Shown here: piece after piece, positions 52,274-59,533 of the stretch
How positions within the stretch are numbered: the stretch's first letter is position 1
How the letters are laid out: every line of letters starts with the position of its first letter
Origin: a virus
Length of the DNA: 64,000 nt
Virus record (IMG/VR): IMGVR_UViG_3300027779_002770
Coordinates: 18,660-82,659 of that record
Direction: 5' to 3' (one strand)
Translations under genes and position numbers: made by a program
Notes under the pieces: model-generated
Databases searched by the model: none
The model's input: only the letters and a program-made list of their open reading frames with translations
Told to the model about the DNA's origin: nothing

Positions 52274-52405
52274 ATGAAACAAAAAGAAAGTAACAGAAGT
52301 GCTAAAATAATTAGTGTATTGAGAAGTATGAATGACACTGCTCAAAAGACAATAGAAATATTAGAAAGAATTGAAACTAAATTGGAGAAGATAAATGGCA
52401 ATTAA
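52274..52405 (+). CDS. Small helical protein, 43 aa
   Basis: Amphipathic helix (AQKTIEILERIETKLEKI). It overlaps the next start. Real-gene status rests on the chained overlap. Confidence 0.4.
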   Translation: MKQKESNRSAKIISVLRSMNDTAQKTIEILERIETKLEKINGN

Positions 52406-52655
52406 AATAATGGCTGAACGTCAGGCCCCTGGAGACCGATGGCTGCTAACTGAAGAGGCGATTGATAACTATGATGATCAAATCGTGCAAACTAGTCTAA
52501 CATCATGTCTTAATGAAATATTTAAACATACGGGCGAGACAAATTTTATTGTTGATGCTAAAGCTGGTGAAGTAAGAGTTGAAACTGAGAAGACTAAAGG
52601 CCCACAAATTTGGGACTTATATGGCGAAAAACAACAACAAGTATTGCGAGGTTAA
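52395..52655 (+). CDS. Small unknown protein, 86 aa
   Basis: TTGGAGAAG precedes the ATG. Acidic alpha/beta protein (WLLTEEAIDNYDDQIVQ). No family recognised. Confidence 0.5.
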   Translation: MAIKIMAERQAPGDRWLLTEEAIDNYDDQIVQTSLTSCLNEIFKHTGETNFIVDAKAGEVRVETEKTKGPQIWDLYGEKQQQVLRG

Positions 52656-52658
52656 AGT

Positions 52659-52898
52659 ATGCAAAATCTAAACAAACCTGCACAATTAAACATTGATCCA
52701 AAAGATTTAGATGATATTGCGTGTAACGGACGTGGACATTTAAGCTGTGGCAGTATAAACTTCAAACAAGTCTTCCAAATGAAAAAGCTATCAGCCCTTA
52801 TGGCACCTGATGGCCGTGATCAAATGATTACAATACCAGTTTTTATTTGTGATGACTGCGGACTACAATTAAACTGGGGTACAGAAGCAACAACATGA
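52659..52898 (+). CDS. Small Cys-containing protein, 79 aa
   Basis: C-terminal FICDDCGLQL and an earlier CNGRGHLSCGS give four cysteines, a likely zinc site. KKLSALMAPDGRDQMITIPVF is a distinctive core. Unknown role. Confidence 0.55.
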   Translation: MQNLNKPAQLNIDPKDLDDIACNGRGHLSCGSINFKQVFQMKKLSALMAPDGRDQMITIPVFICDDCGLQLNWGTEATT

Positions 52899-53248
52899 CA
52901 AAACGAATTATCTCAGCAATACACATAGTGATAGTTTCTGTAGCATTGTTATACTGTTCACTAAGGGCACAAAAGATTTATTCTGTCAAGTATCGTAATC
53001 AATCTGATTTATCAGTTTACGTGACTGATTATCCTGCACAGGCAGATTTATTAGTATACAAAGTAAAATACCGTGATAGAGCTGGTGATAAAAGTGGTTG
53101 GTGGTATTTTGAAAAATATTCTAATACAGCAGACAAGAAGATTTATTTTGAAAAATATCCTGTAAGTGCAGACTTGAAGATTCATTTTGTACAATACAAG
53201 AGTAACGCAGGCTGGAGAAGGCCACATAGACAATACCTACTACAATGA
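52895..53248 (+). CDS. Secreted protein with short beta repeats (DUF6150-like)
   Basis: Signal peptide (IISAIHIVIVSVALLYCSLRAQ) followed by about five repeats of the form (K)IYxVKYxxxADL, for example KIYSVKYRNQSDL and KIYFEKYPVSADL. Similar repeat proteins are known mainly from bacteria of the FCB group. Function unknown. Confidence 0.65.
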   Translation: MTKRIISAIHIVIVSVALLYCSLRAQKIYSVKYRNQSDLSVYVTDYPAQADLLVYKVKYRDRAGDKSGWWYFEKYSNTADKKIYFEKYPVSADLKIHFVQYKSNAGWRRPHRQYLLQ

Positions 53249-53415
53249 AATTAACTGACATCATATTCTTTTATACCAATCTAGTATTCACTGGTATTGT
53301 AATACTAACCACAGTATTAGCAGGACTATTCATATACTCCCTATTCTGGTTGCTAATAGTGCCACCAATGTTTTTATCAGATGTGTTTACTACACTCATA
53401 CGCAATAGACGATGA
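53245..53415 (+). CDS. Small membrane protein, 56 aa
   Basis: Starts in an ATGA overlap with the previous gene. One long or two short hydrophobic segments (VFTGIVILTTVLAGLFIYSLFWLLIV). Basic C-terminus. Confidence 0.5.
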   Translation: MKLTDIIFFYTNLVFTGIVILTTVLAGLFIYSLFWLLIVPPMFLSDVFTTLIRNRR

Positions 53416-53549
53416 AGAATCTATTTATATTTGTATTCCCATTCTTAAGAACACCAACTGAGGAAGAGATGGAAGGATTTAAAGATTACATAATAATGTT
53501 CTATGAGTTTAGGTATGAGCTTATAAGTTTCGAGTTGGCATATGCATAA
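53412..53549 (+). CDS. Small protein, 45 aa
   Basis: ATGA overlap with the previous gene. Hydrophobic N-terminus (LFIFVFPFL) and an acidic remainder. Last coding unit before the non-coding RNA region. Confidence 0.45.
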   Translation: MKNLFIFVFPFLRTPTEEEMEGFKDYIIMFYEFRYELISFELAYA

Positions 53550-54037
53550 CATCACGCGCGACCCGGCCGAGGACACTGAACGCCGGCTGCCGCGCGCGAC
53601 GCGCGGCGCCGCCGAAATTTCTCACGTGCCCGAACTTTCCGGATCTAACAGTAATGAAGGCAAAGCGAGAGCTCTCATATCAGGTGACCTCCCCGCGGGG
53701 CGGGGGCCTAACGGCGATCCAACCAACCAGAGTAATAATGACAACTGGTTCCATGCATTTGCATGGACCTCAATGCGGATGTTGAACCCCCATTATCTCC
53801 ATGGAGATATAGATGGAAAAAACTGGATACACCGAGAGGGGCCAGAACTCTTGCAAGGGACATCCGCAAAAACATCGGCTAGCTCCGCAGGTAGTTATAT
53901 GGATGCCTTGAGACTGCAGACTCGCGTAAAGCGAGTCCAATATGACTCAACACCAGGATATAACGCGCCATCCCTTTGGGATGGCTGCTTAGTAAATCCT
54001 CGGAGCAGCCGATCCACATCTATTCACGAATTGATGT

Positions 54038-54108
54038 GCGAGTATCGTATAGCGGTAATACCCCAGCCTTCCAAGCTGGTGACGTCAGTTCGATTCTGTC
54101 TACTCGCT
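54038..54108 (+). tRNA. tRNA-Gly (anticodon UCC)
   Basis: Acceptor GCGAGTA pairs perfectly with TACTCGC. D arm GTAT/ATAC with AGCGGTA loop; anticodon arm CCAGC/GCTGG with TCC at 54070-54072; T loop TTCGATT. One T.T mismatch is seen in the T stem. Discriminator T, as usual for bacterial Gly tRNAs. CCA is not encoded. Confidence 0.9.
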
Positions 54109-54319
54109 CAAACTCCTATTCCAGGTAACCACTATAGCAATGGTCTACCGGACAGTAGACCTGCAGAGGCCTCCTATCATATGCTAACACCATAAGATAC
54201 TTTGCAGAGACATACTATATAATATAATACATGGGATAGGAGTAATTTGACTAAGTCATAGTCACAGTGACCATGCTAATGACCAAGGTACATGTATTCA
54301 CATGATACCAATAAACTAG

Positions 54320-54372
54320 TCTTTCAGGAAGATAACTGATCCTACGAATGTATCTTTCAGGAAGATAACTGA
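54320..54372 (+). repeat. Direct repeat of a 20-nt hairpin-forming unit
   Basis: The 20-mer from 54320 to 54339 recurs exactly at 54353-54372. Its core ATCTT(T)CAGGAAGAT can form a small hairpin. It belongs to the structured region after tRNA-Gly. Two copies 33 bp apart with a 13-bp gap do not fit a CRISPR array. Confidence 0.6.
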
Positions 54373-54667
54373 CCCCCCACCCAATACAATATAAACGGTA
54401 CATGTATACAAGTACATCCATCCATGCCCACATGGATACCCCGCAAGTATCATTTAAGGCTCTCCGCTACCCTGTAATATACATCAATGCACTATGTAGC
54501 ATAGATGATACACTGATGGTAGAGTGTTATGGGTGCTGTTGTATATGACCACGTCACACATCCTCCAGTACTTGGCAGCTATCGTAGAAGCTTACTCACG
54601 TATTTATCAAGTTAATGCCTATTTATTGGTATGAAGTATCAGAATCAACATATCCCTACTATGCTCA

Positions 54668-54690
54668 CGCGCGCGTCGCTTTTTCTTTTT
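54668..54690 (+). terminator. Possible terminator of the structured RNA
   Basis: A CGCGCGCG-type self-complementary run is followed by CGC and TTTTTCTTTTT (54680-54690). It would end transcripts before the HTH gene. The hairpin is short, so the call is tentative. Confidence 0.35.
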
Positions 54691-54770
54691 CCGCCCGGCA
54701 GTGTAAGTGAGGCTAAGTATATATGACATAATGACATACCCAGTATATACAGAAACATTAAAGGAATTAC

Positions 54771-55121
54771 ATGATGGACTCGTTTAAGCATAATGGACAA
54801 TTAGAGAACAACCAGAGGTATATTACCAAGAAGCAGCTAGCAGAGAGACTCGGGGTAACTGAGGTAAGCATCGACAATTGGCGGAGGACCGGGGCTCTAC
54901 CGTATATCAAGATGGGTGCTAGTACTAATAGCAGGGTTTTGTTTGATATGAATGATGTTGAAGACTATATGGAGAGGCGTAAGCTGAATGTGGGTGAGAG
55001 ACGACACCTTCAGGGGTTACATAGGGCTAATGGTTCTTTTAAGCCTAAGCATGAGGATGAAGCTGATGATAGTCACGTAGAAGATACAGCTAATTGGGAT
55101 GCACCGCCAGACATATACTAA
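54771..55121 (+). CDS. HTH DNA-binding protein (MerR/excisionase-like helix-turn-helix)
   Basis: 116 residues. YITKKQLAERLGVTEVSIDNWRRTGALPYIKMG is the HTH_17-type winged helix found in excisionases and small regulators, with FDMNDVEDYMERRKL following as is typical. Composition is richer in G+C than genes before 53 kb. TAAAGGAAT precedes the ATG. It could regulate the nearby RNA region or promoters. Confidence 0.75.
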   Translation: MMDSFKHNGQLENNQRYITKKQLAERLGVTEVSIDNWRRTGALPYIKMGASTNSRVLFDMNDVEDYMERRKLNVGERRHLQGLHRANGSFKPKHEDEADDSHVEDTANWDAPPDIY

Positions 55122-55234
55122 ATAGCACGTCTAGCAAGACGTCGGTTTTACCTCGAGGGCCGCAGCCTAGAGCCCTACGGCTCAGAATCAGCAGTTACTA
55201 AACAAAAATACTTTCACTTTTAGCAAAAAAAGCC

Positions 55235-55263
55235 TTTCATCTTAAGCTTAGAATGCTTATATT
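55235..55263 (+). promoter_or_regulatory. Promoter of the TTTAC-17-TAGATT family (copy 7)
   Basis: TTTCAT (55235-55240), 17-bp spacer, TATATT (55258-55263). The AAAAAAAGCC element precedes it. It drives the CobS-like gene. Confidence 0.7.
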
Positions 55264-55294
55264 AGGGCATCAAATACAAGAGGTTACACATCAA

Positions 55295-56485
55295 ATGAAA
55301 CAATACAATTTAACACCAGACACCGTCGTAGTAAAAATCGAGGCACGTGGTACGCGACTCGTAGCTATTGACGCTAAGGGTAACAAGGTTAACGGTCCTT
55401 CCAAAAAGTGGAAGACTACTGCCTTCGATACTAACTGTGCGCTAGCAGAGATCATAGGTTCAACCGGCAGGGGCTACTGGAGACCGGTAGAGATGGATGA
55501 GTTCAACAGCCGGGCTAACATACCTGCTCCAATGGAGCCGATTGAAGTACCCAACGATCATGGTGAAGTACTAGATTTTATCCATTCATCTTATAAGCTT
55601 AAACCGGCTAGCCTGGTTATGAATGAGTTGAAGTGGAAGTACCTTGTACGCTCTGCTGTACGTGGTAAGAATATTATGATGACCGGTCCTGCTGGTTGTG
55701 GTAAGACTATGGCTGCTAGAGCACTGGTTAAATCACTAGACAGACCGGACTTCTATTTTAATATGGGTGCTACCCAAGATCCCCGAGCTACCTTAATCGG
55801 CAACACACACTTTTCAAAGGACACTGGGACTTATTTCACTGAGTCAGCCTTTGTTAAAGCGATTATGACATCTAATGCCGTTATACTAATGGATGAGTTA
55901 TCCAGGGCTCACCCAGACGCATGGAACATCCTAATGACCGTGTTAGACGAAGGACAAAGATATCTTCGGTTGGATGAGGCAGAAGGACAGGCAACTATTA
56001 AGGTAGCTGAAGGGGTAACATTCATCGCGACTGCTAACGTTGGTAATGAGTACACCTCTACCAGAGTTATGGATAGAGCGCTAGTTGATAGGTTCACACA
56101 GATCGAGATGGATGTACTGAATAAAGATCAAGAAGCTGGACTACTTAAAGCACTCTACCCAGACGTAGACTTTAATATACTTGAGAACCTTGCTGAACTA
56201 TCCCATATAACTAGGGTAGAGTCACAAGGCGACGATGGTAAGTTATCAACCCACGTATCTACTAGAACATCAGTAGAAGCGGCAAGTCTAATACATGATG
56301 GCTTCACCCTTAGTGAAGCAGCCGAAGTAACAGTGCTACCCCGATTCGATAGTACAGGTGGGCTAGAATCAGAGAGAACCTACGTAAAGCAGGTCCTCCA
56401 GAAGTTCCTTAACGATGGCTCCTCCGATGAGTTATTCTCCGATGTAGAAGAAGATGCTGAAAATCTAATGGACTCCAGCATATAG
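55295..56485 (+). CDS. cobS: CobS/MoxR-type AAA+ ATPase
   Basis: 396 residues from ATG 55295. Walker A is GPAGCGKT (131-138), Walker B VILMDELSR (about 195), and the sensor region FIATANVGNEY follows, with VDRFTQIEMDV as sensor-2/Arg-finger region. The closest families are CobS of cobaltochelatase and other MoxR ATPases, which are frequent in marine T4-like phages. ATG is preceded by AGAGGTTACACATCAA, the same leader as the VWA gene at 49060, so the two should be co-expressed. The role in phages is not established. Confidence 0.8.
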   Translation: MKQYNLTPDTVVVKIEARGTRLVAIDAKGNKVNGPSKKWKTTAFDTNCALAEIIGSTGRGYWRPVEMDEFNSRANIPAPMEPIEVPNDHGEVLDFIHSSYKLKPASLVMNELKWKYLVRSAVRGKNIMMTGPAGCGKTMAARALVKSLDRPDFYFNMGATQDPRATLIGNTHFSKDTGTYFTESAFVKAIMTSNAVILMDELSRAHPDAWNILMTVLDEGQRYLRLDEAEGQATIKVAEGVTFIATANVGNEYTSTRVMDRALVDRFTQIEMDVLNKDQEAGLLKALYPDVDFNILENLAELSHITRVESQGDDGKLSTHVSTRTSVEAASLIHDGFTLSEAAEVTVLPRFDSTGGLESERTYVKQVLQKFLNDGSSDELFSDVEEDAENLMDSSI

Positions 56486-56509
56486 CAATCGCAAGATATG
56501 TAACCTCGT

Positions 56510-56590
56510 GGGGCGAAGGGCTGGTCTTTACTGATCAGCCGCCCCATGAACTCTCTGCCGAAATCGAAAACGGTTTTTTCTTTTTTTCAT
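56510..56590 (+). terminator. Terminator after the CobS-like gene
   Basis: GGGGC pairs with GCCCC and GGCTG with CAGCC, forming one long hairpin at 56510-56545 with a GAAG bulge. A second small CCG/CGG stem then leads into T6CT7 at 56575-56588. Strong rho-independent termination is likely. Confidence 0.75.
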
Positions 56591-56639
56591 GGCTCAAGTC
56601 TATTTTTATATCAAGCATGCTTTTCAACCCTAGGAACAA

Positions 56640-56649
56640 TATATATTAA
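56640..56649 (+). promoter_or_regulatory. Late-type promoter motif TATATATTAA
   Basis: Another copy of the 10-mer, 45 nt before the gene at 56695 and after a strong terminator, which fits a promoter role. Confidence 0.5.
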
Positions 56650-56694
56650 TAATGGCAGGCCATTACAGTTATATCAAATACATTGGTTATTAGC

Positions 56695-56880
56695 ATGAAA
56701 ACAATAAGACATAGCAGACTACCTATCACACTAACTAGCTCAGATCGCCTTACACCTGATTTTTTAAGGGCTATAACTTTAGATCTTGGATGGTATGGTT
56801 GGGATAAATGGATAGACGAGTATGGGGAATGGTTCAGACCTAATAAGCAAAATAAAAATCAAATGGAGTTATTTAAATGA
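56695..56880 (+). CDS. Small unknown protein, 61 aa
   Basis: ATG 56695 is preferred to TTG 56683. Tryptophan-rich C-terminal half (DLGWYGWDKWIDEYGEWFR). It overlaps the next gene by ATGA. Confidence 0.5.
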   Translation: MKTIRHSRLPITLTSSDRLTPDFLRAITLDLGWYGWDKWIDEYGEWFRPNKQNKNQMELFK

Positions 56881-57182
56881 GACTTATACTACTAATGCTT
56901 GCTAGCATACTATACAGCCAAGAGCTGCCAGAGATGGTACCGTACAGATTACTACCTTGTGACTATAGCCCAGATGAATGGTTAGAACTAGAGATAGAGA
57001 TCATAGCACCCATAACAACAGATGGGTTTCCCGCAGTGCACAAGGCAGAGACGTTAGAGATACTCTATGAAAGAATTAACTTTGAAGTTATTAACCCAGA
57101 GATGCGCAATGAAATGTTTAAGATAGATGGACAACAGTATTATTTAATTAGACTACCGTTTAATGGAGTACCATGGCAATAA
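56877..57182 (+). CDS. Small secreted protein, 101 aa
   Basis: Short signal peptide (RLILLMLASILYS) then an acidic domain (DEWLELEIEIIAP). One Cys. It overlaps the next start by 10 bp. Confidence 0.55.
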   Translation: MRLILLMLASILYSQELPEMVPYRLLPCDYSPDEWLELEIEIIAPITTDGFPAVHKAETLEILYERINFEVINPEMRNEMFKIDGQQYYLIRLPFNGVPWQ

Positions 57183-57532
57183 GAAAGAATACTATAATAT
57201 CAGATGCATCAGAAGTTACGTACAGCGTAGTTGAGAATTATGGATGGGATGCTCGCGATAAGAAACAACGAAAGGTTGGTACGATTACACAACTACAATT
57301 TATAGATTTAAAGGCAGAGGAAGCAGGTAAGCTCAGCAGGGCAGCATTGCTTGAGGAACTAAACTCAGAAAGGCAACATCCAAAGGTGGGGTCCGAGCGG
57401 CAGACCGATGACACGTTTTTGAAAAGTGGTAGAGTAATTGGAGAATGGCTTGAGTATCCACACAACAGAATAGTTTCTAACCCTCCCTTTTCTACCCGCA
57501 ATCCTTTCAGCTCTAGCAAAGATGACATTTAG
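57173..57532 (+). CDS. Unknown protein, 119 aa
   Basis: Starts inside the previous gene and overlaps the HNH gene. It has YGWDARDKKQRKVGTI and a C-terminal FSTRNPFSSSKDD. No family recognised. Confidence 0.5.
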   Translation: MAIRKNTIISDASEVTYSVVENYGWDARDKKQRKVGTITQLQFIDLKAEEAGKLSRAALLEELNSERQHPKVGSERQTDDTFLKSGRVIGEWLEYPHNRIVSNPPFSTRNPFSSSKDDI

Positions 57533-58034
57533 ATTCGGTGGTTTCGGTAAGGGCAGTTGTGCTAGCCCACGATGCAGTGGGACACGTAAGGGTAAAGCTA
57601 GCATCCGCCAGCCGGACAAAACGTATAAGAAGACAGCATCACCATTATGTCCCAGATGTACAAGGTACTACCAGGGTAAAGGTACACTTAAGGAAAATGT
57701 TGGTTTAGTTAAAAAAACGTTTTGTGAGAATTATGGTTGGTATGGCAGCATTGATGAATGGGGTGTAATACAGAGAGCTAATAGAACTGGACGTGATATG
57801 GCTGGTGGAGTTAATAAGGGCGCACTGTTTCCCTTCCTATGCCGCACAATACACGATGCTGATGGTACTATTCCGAATGGTTTATTACACTTAGATCATA
57901 TAGTCTCTGAAAGAGATAACGGTCCCAATACAGCAGATAATCTTAGAACATTATGTAGTCACTGTCACAGTACAATATCACTGTCAAGCGGTGATTATGT
58001 GAACCGACCTATACATATTAATAAAGAGGAGTAG
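57522..58034 (+). CDS. HNH endonuclease with N-terminal zinc ribbon
   Basis: 170 residues. The C-terminal LLHLDHIVSERDNGPNTADNLRTLCSHCHSTIS has the His-Asp-His/Asn pattern plus CxxC pair of HNH nucleases. The N-terminal CASPRC and CPRCTRYY are a zinc ribbon. In phages such genes are homing enzymes or nicking nucleases. No intron was seen around it. Confidence 0.8.
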   Translation: MTFRFGGFGKGSCASPRCSGTRKGKASIRQPDKTYKKTASPLCPRCTRYYQGKGTLKENVGLVKKTFCENYGWYGSIDEWGVIQRANRTGRDMAGGVNKGALFPFLCRTIHDADGTIPNGLLHLDHIVSERDNGPNTADNLRTLCSHCHSTISLSSGDYVNRPIHINKEE

Positions 58035-58036
58035 TC

Positions 58037-58279
58037 ATGAGTGATATAGTTATGTGTGCAGTTATTACATTTTTGCTTGTTAAAAGCTTTTATCAGAATA
58101 GACTCAGTTACTACCGTCGTGAGGTAGCAGAGTTACGAGAGGAATCTGAGCAATTAGCAGTACTTGTACAATCATTGCAAGTTAAACTTGGATCTCATGA
58201 TATTGACTGGGATTTAAATGATTTCCTAGATGATGAAGACGAGTGGACGCAGTTTGACGATAGACGCAATGAAGCATGA
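58037..58279 (+). CDS. Membrane coiled-coil protein, 80 aa
   Basis: One membrane segment (IVMCAVITFLLVKSF) then a coiled coil (RREVAELREESEQLAVLVQSLQ) and an acidic tail. Similar to spanin-type proteins in layout, but no lipobox partner is obvious. Confidence 0.55.
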   Translation: MSDIVMCAVITFLLVKSFYQNRLSYYRREVAELREESEQLAVLVQSLQVKLGSHDIDWDLNDFLDDEDEWTQFDDRRNEA

Positions 58280-58508
58280 TACGGTATATAACAAACCCAA
58301 TAATGCGATTATGGTCCGTACGCGTGGGAACGAGATACACATTATATGTGATACCGAGGATAAAGTGGATAGCGTAGTTAAGAGACTTAGTACACCAAAC
58401 TGCTTTCTTGCAGGGTATGAAGAGTGGGATGATGGTCCGGATAAGAAGTGGATCCTTACTTTTCTAGTGGGTACCGAAGATTTTGAGATCACTCCGGTGT
58501 TAAATTGA
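58269..58508 (+). CDS. Small unknown protein, 79 aa
   Basis: ATG 58269 is chosen because the longer frame lies within the previous gene. The protein is beta-rich (NAIMVRTRGNEIHIICDTEDKVDSVV). No family recognised. Confidence 0.5.
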   Translation: MKHDTVYNKPNNAIMVRTRGNEIHIICDTEDKVDSVVKRLSTPNCFLAGYEEWDDGPDKKWILTFLVGTEDFEITPVLN

Positions 58509-58569
58509 GTGTAACACCACGGTCCAATGCTAGTAGGAGCGGGCAAAAAAAAATTTTTCTCAAAAGGCA

Positions 58570-58620
58570 ATGGATATGTATACACATGAAAGAAAAGATT
58601 ACAAACAATGGAGGTTATAA
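58570..58620 (+). CDS. Upstream short ORF (16 codons) coupled to next gene
   Basis: ATG at 58570 (or 58576) opens a 14-16-residue ORF whose TAA overlaps the ATG at 58620. The Shine-Dalgarno of the next gene (GGAGG) lies inside it. Such leader ORFs often couple translation; function is inferred. Confidence 0.35.
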   Translation: MDMYTHERKDYKQWRL

Positions 58621-58829
58621 TGAAAGTAACAAGACAAACTTGGTTAGATGAAAAAGTCACATGTGATGAGTGGGGAAGACCACCATCATTAGCAGATGTG
58701 CCTATAGCAGTAATGACAAGAGGTGAAGCTTTTGTAAAGCAAGGTGGCTCTAAACACGACATAGATTCAATGTGGAAACAGAAACAGCAGTCATTAAAAG
58801 AAAATGCACACCTGACTATATCAATCTAG
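58620..58829 (+). CDS. Small unknown protein, 69 aa
   Basis: ATG 58620 is 4-5 nt after GGAGG. The protein has WGRPPSLADVPIAVMTRGEAFVKQGG. No family recognised. Confidence 0.55.
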   Translation: MKVTRQTWLDEKVTCDEWGRPPSLADVPIAVMTRGEAFVKQGGSKHDIDSMWKQKQQSLKENAHLTISI

Positions 58830-58835
58830 AACATA

Positions 58836-59093
58836 ATGAAATATACGTTATCACAGTTATACACCAATAATAAAACTAAGCCATTCGTTAACGTCACAGA
58901 TATTGATGTTGAAATACAATGGGATGAATGTAACTTAGAAGGTATGCCTGACAAGGTAACAGGTACTTCTTATCACAACATGGGTAAGACTTCCAAGGTG
59001 TCGTATGATGAGCTGCCTAAAACATTTAAAGCCATAGATGGTAATGAATACCTTATTGAAGATATACACACGATATGGGGTGGCAGTAAATGA
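58836..59093 (+). CDS. Small unknown protein, 85 aa
   Basis: Acidic alpha/beta protein (FVNVTDIDVEIQWDECNLEGMP). It overlaps the next start by ATGA. No family recognised. Confidence 0.5.
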   Translation: MKYTLSQLYTNNKTKPFVNVTDIDVEIQWDECNLEGMPDKVTGTSYHNMGKTSKVSYDELPKTFKAIDGNEYLIEDIHTIWGGSK

Positions 59094-59191
59094 ATTTAAG
59101 TTTAGAATACTTAACCCTGTATTGGAAAGTAGTCCTTTGTATAGGATTATTAATGATGTTATTGTCAGTTAATTTAAACAAGGAGAAGTAA
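59090..59191 (+). CDS. Small membrane peptide, 33 aa
   Basis: One hydrophobic segment (WKVVLCIGLLMMLLSV). The Shine-Dalgarno for the next gene lies in its end. Starts in an ATGA overlap. Confidence 0.45.
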   Translation: MNLSLEYLTLYWKVVLCIGLLMMLLSVNLNKEK

Positions 59192-59192
59192 A

Positions 59193-59519
59193 ATGAACAA
59201 GCGGTTATTACCTATACTACTACTTATATCAGCATTAGCGTCTCAAACTCATACAGCAGGTGACACGCTGATGTTTAAAGTTAGTGGTCTTGTTTGCTCA
59301 TTTTGCGCACACGGCCTCAATAAGGGCATCGGCAATATGAAGTATACAGACAAGGATAAGGTGTTCGTTGATATCAACAACCAGATTGTTAAGGTGGCGC
59401 TCAATAAGAAGCATAAGCATCTGCCTTCATTAATCATAAATGAAACTATTGCAGTAATAATAGAAAGTGGGTATGAAGTTAACAAGGTCTTCTTTAACGG
59501 AAGGCCATTGATAAAGTAA
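59193..59519 (+). CDS. Periplasmic MerP/HMA-like metal-binding protein
   Basis: 108 residues. Signal peptide (RLLPILLLISALASQ), then FKVSGLVCSFCAHGLNKGI, where CSFC (35-38) is the HMA metal motif, and a beta-alpha-beta body. It would bind a soft metal ion outside the cytoplasm. AAGGAGAAG precedes the ATG. Confidence 0.75.
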   Translation: MNKRLLPILLLISALASQTHTAGDTLMFKVSGLVCSFCAHGLNKGIGNMKYTDKDKVFVDINNQIVKVALNKKHKHLPSLIINETIAVIIESGYEVNKVFFNGRPLIK

Positions 59520-59533
59520 ACAGGAGAAGTAAA

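Larger units (their letters stand above)
53550..54690 (+). ncRNA. Candidate giant structured RNA (GOLLD/ROOL-like)
   Basis: About 1.1 kb without a credible gene, locally much richer in G+C than the surrounding coding DNA at its 5' end. It is packed with hairpins: GCGCG paired across 53555-53596 enclosing CCGGC/GCCGG, CCATGC/GCATGG (53751-53766), TATCTCC/GGAGATA (53794-53809), GACTCGC/GCGAGTC with a GUAAA loop (53919-53937), GCCATCCC/GGGATGGC (53967-53985), GGTCTAC/GTAGACC (54142-54161) and ATCCATG/CATGGAT (54420-54437). A tRNA-Gly is embedded. Giant phage RNAs such as GOLLD are of this size, occur in phages and lie by tRNA genes; I cannot confirm the family from sequence memory. Boundaries are approximate. 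Confidence 0.5.

Noticed and set aside
53700-54110. tmRNA or group I intron
   Set aside because: No tag-peptide reading frame of the usual type with tRNA-Ala-like ends, and the conserved group I core elements were not found.
53542-54195. Open frame of 217 codons through the GC-rich region
   Set aside because: It runs straight through a perfect tRNA-Gly and many perfect hairpins, has no ribosome site and low-complexity unlikely protein; RNA structure explains the sequence better.
54320-54372. CRISPR mini-array
   Set aside because: Only two repeats with a 13-bp spacer, no cas genes, and the repeats sit in a structured RNA region.
55122-55234. Gene between the HTH gene and the CobS-like gene
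   Set aside because: No start with a ribosome site; the stretch holds an ACGTCT/AGACGT hairpin, another GC-rich stem and the promoter.
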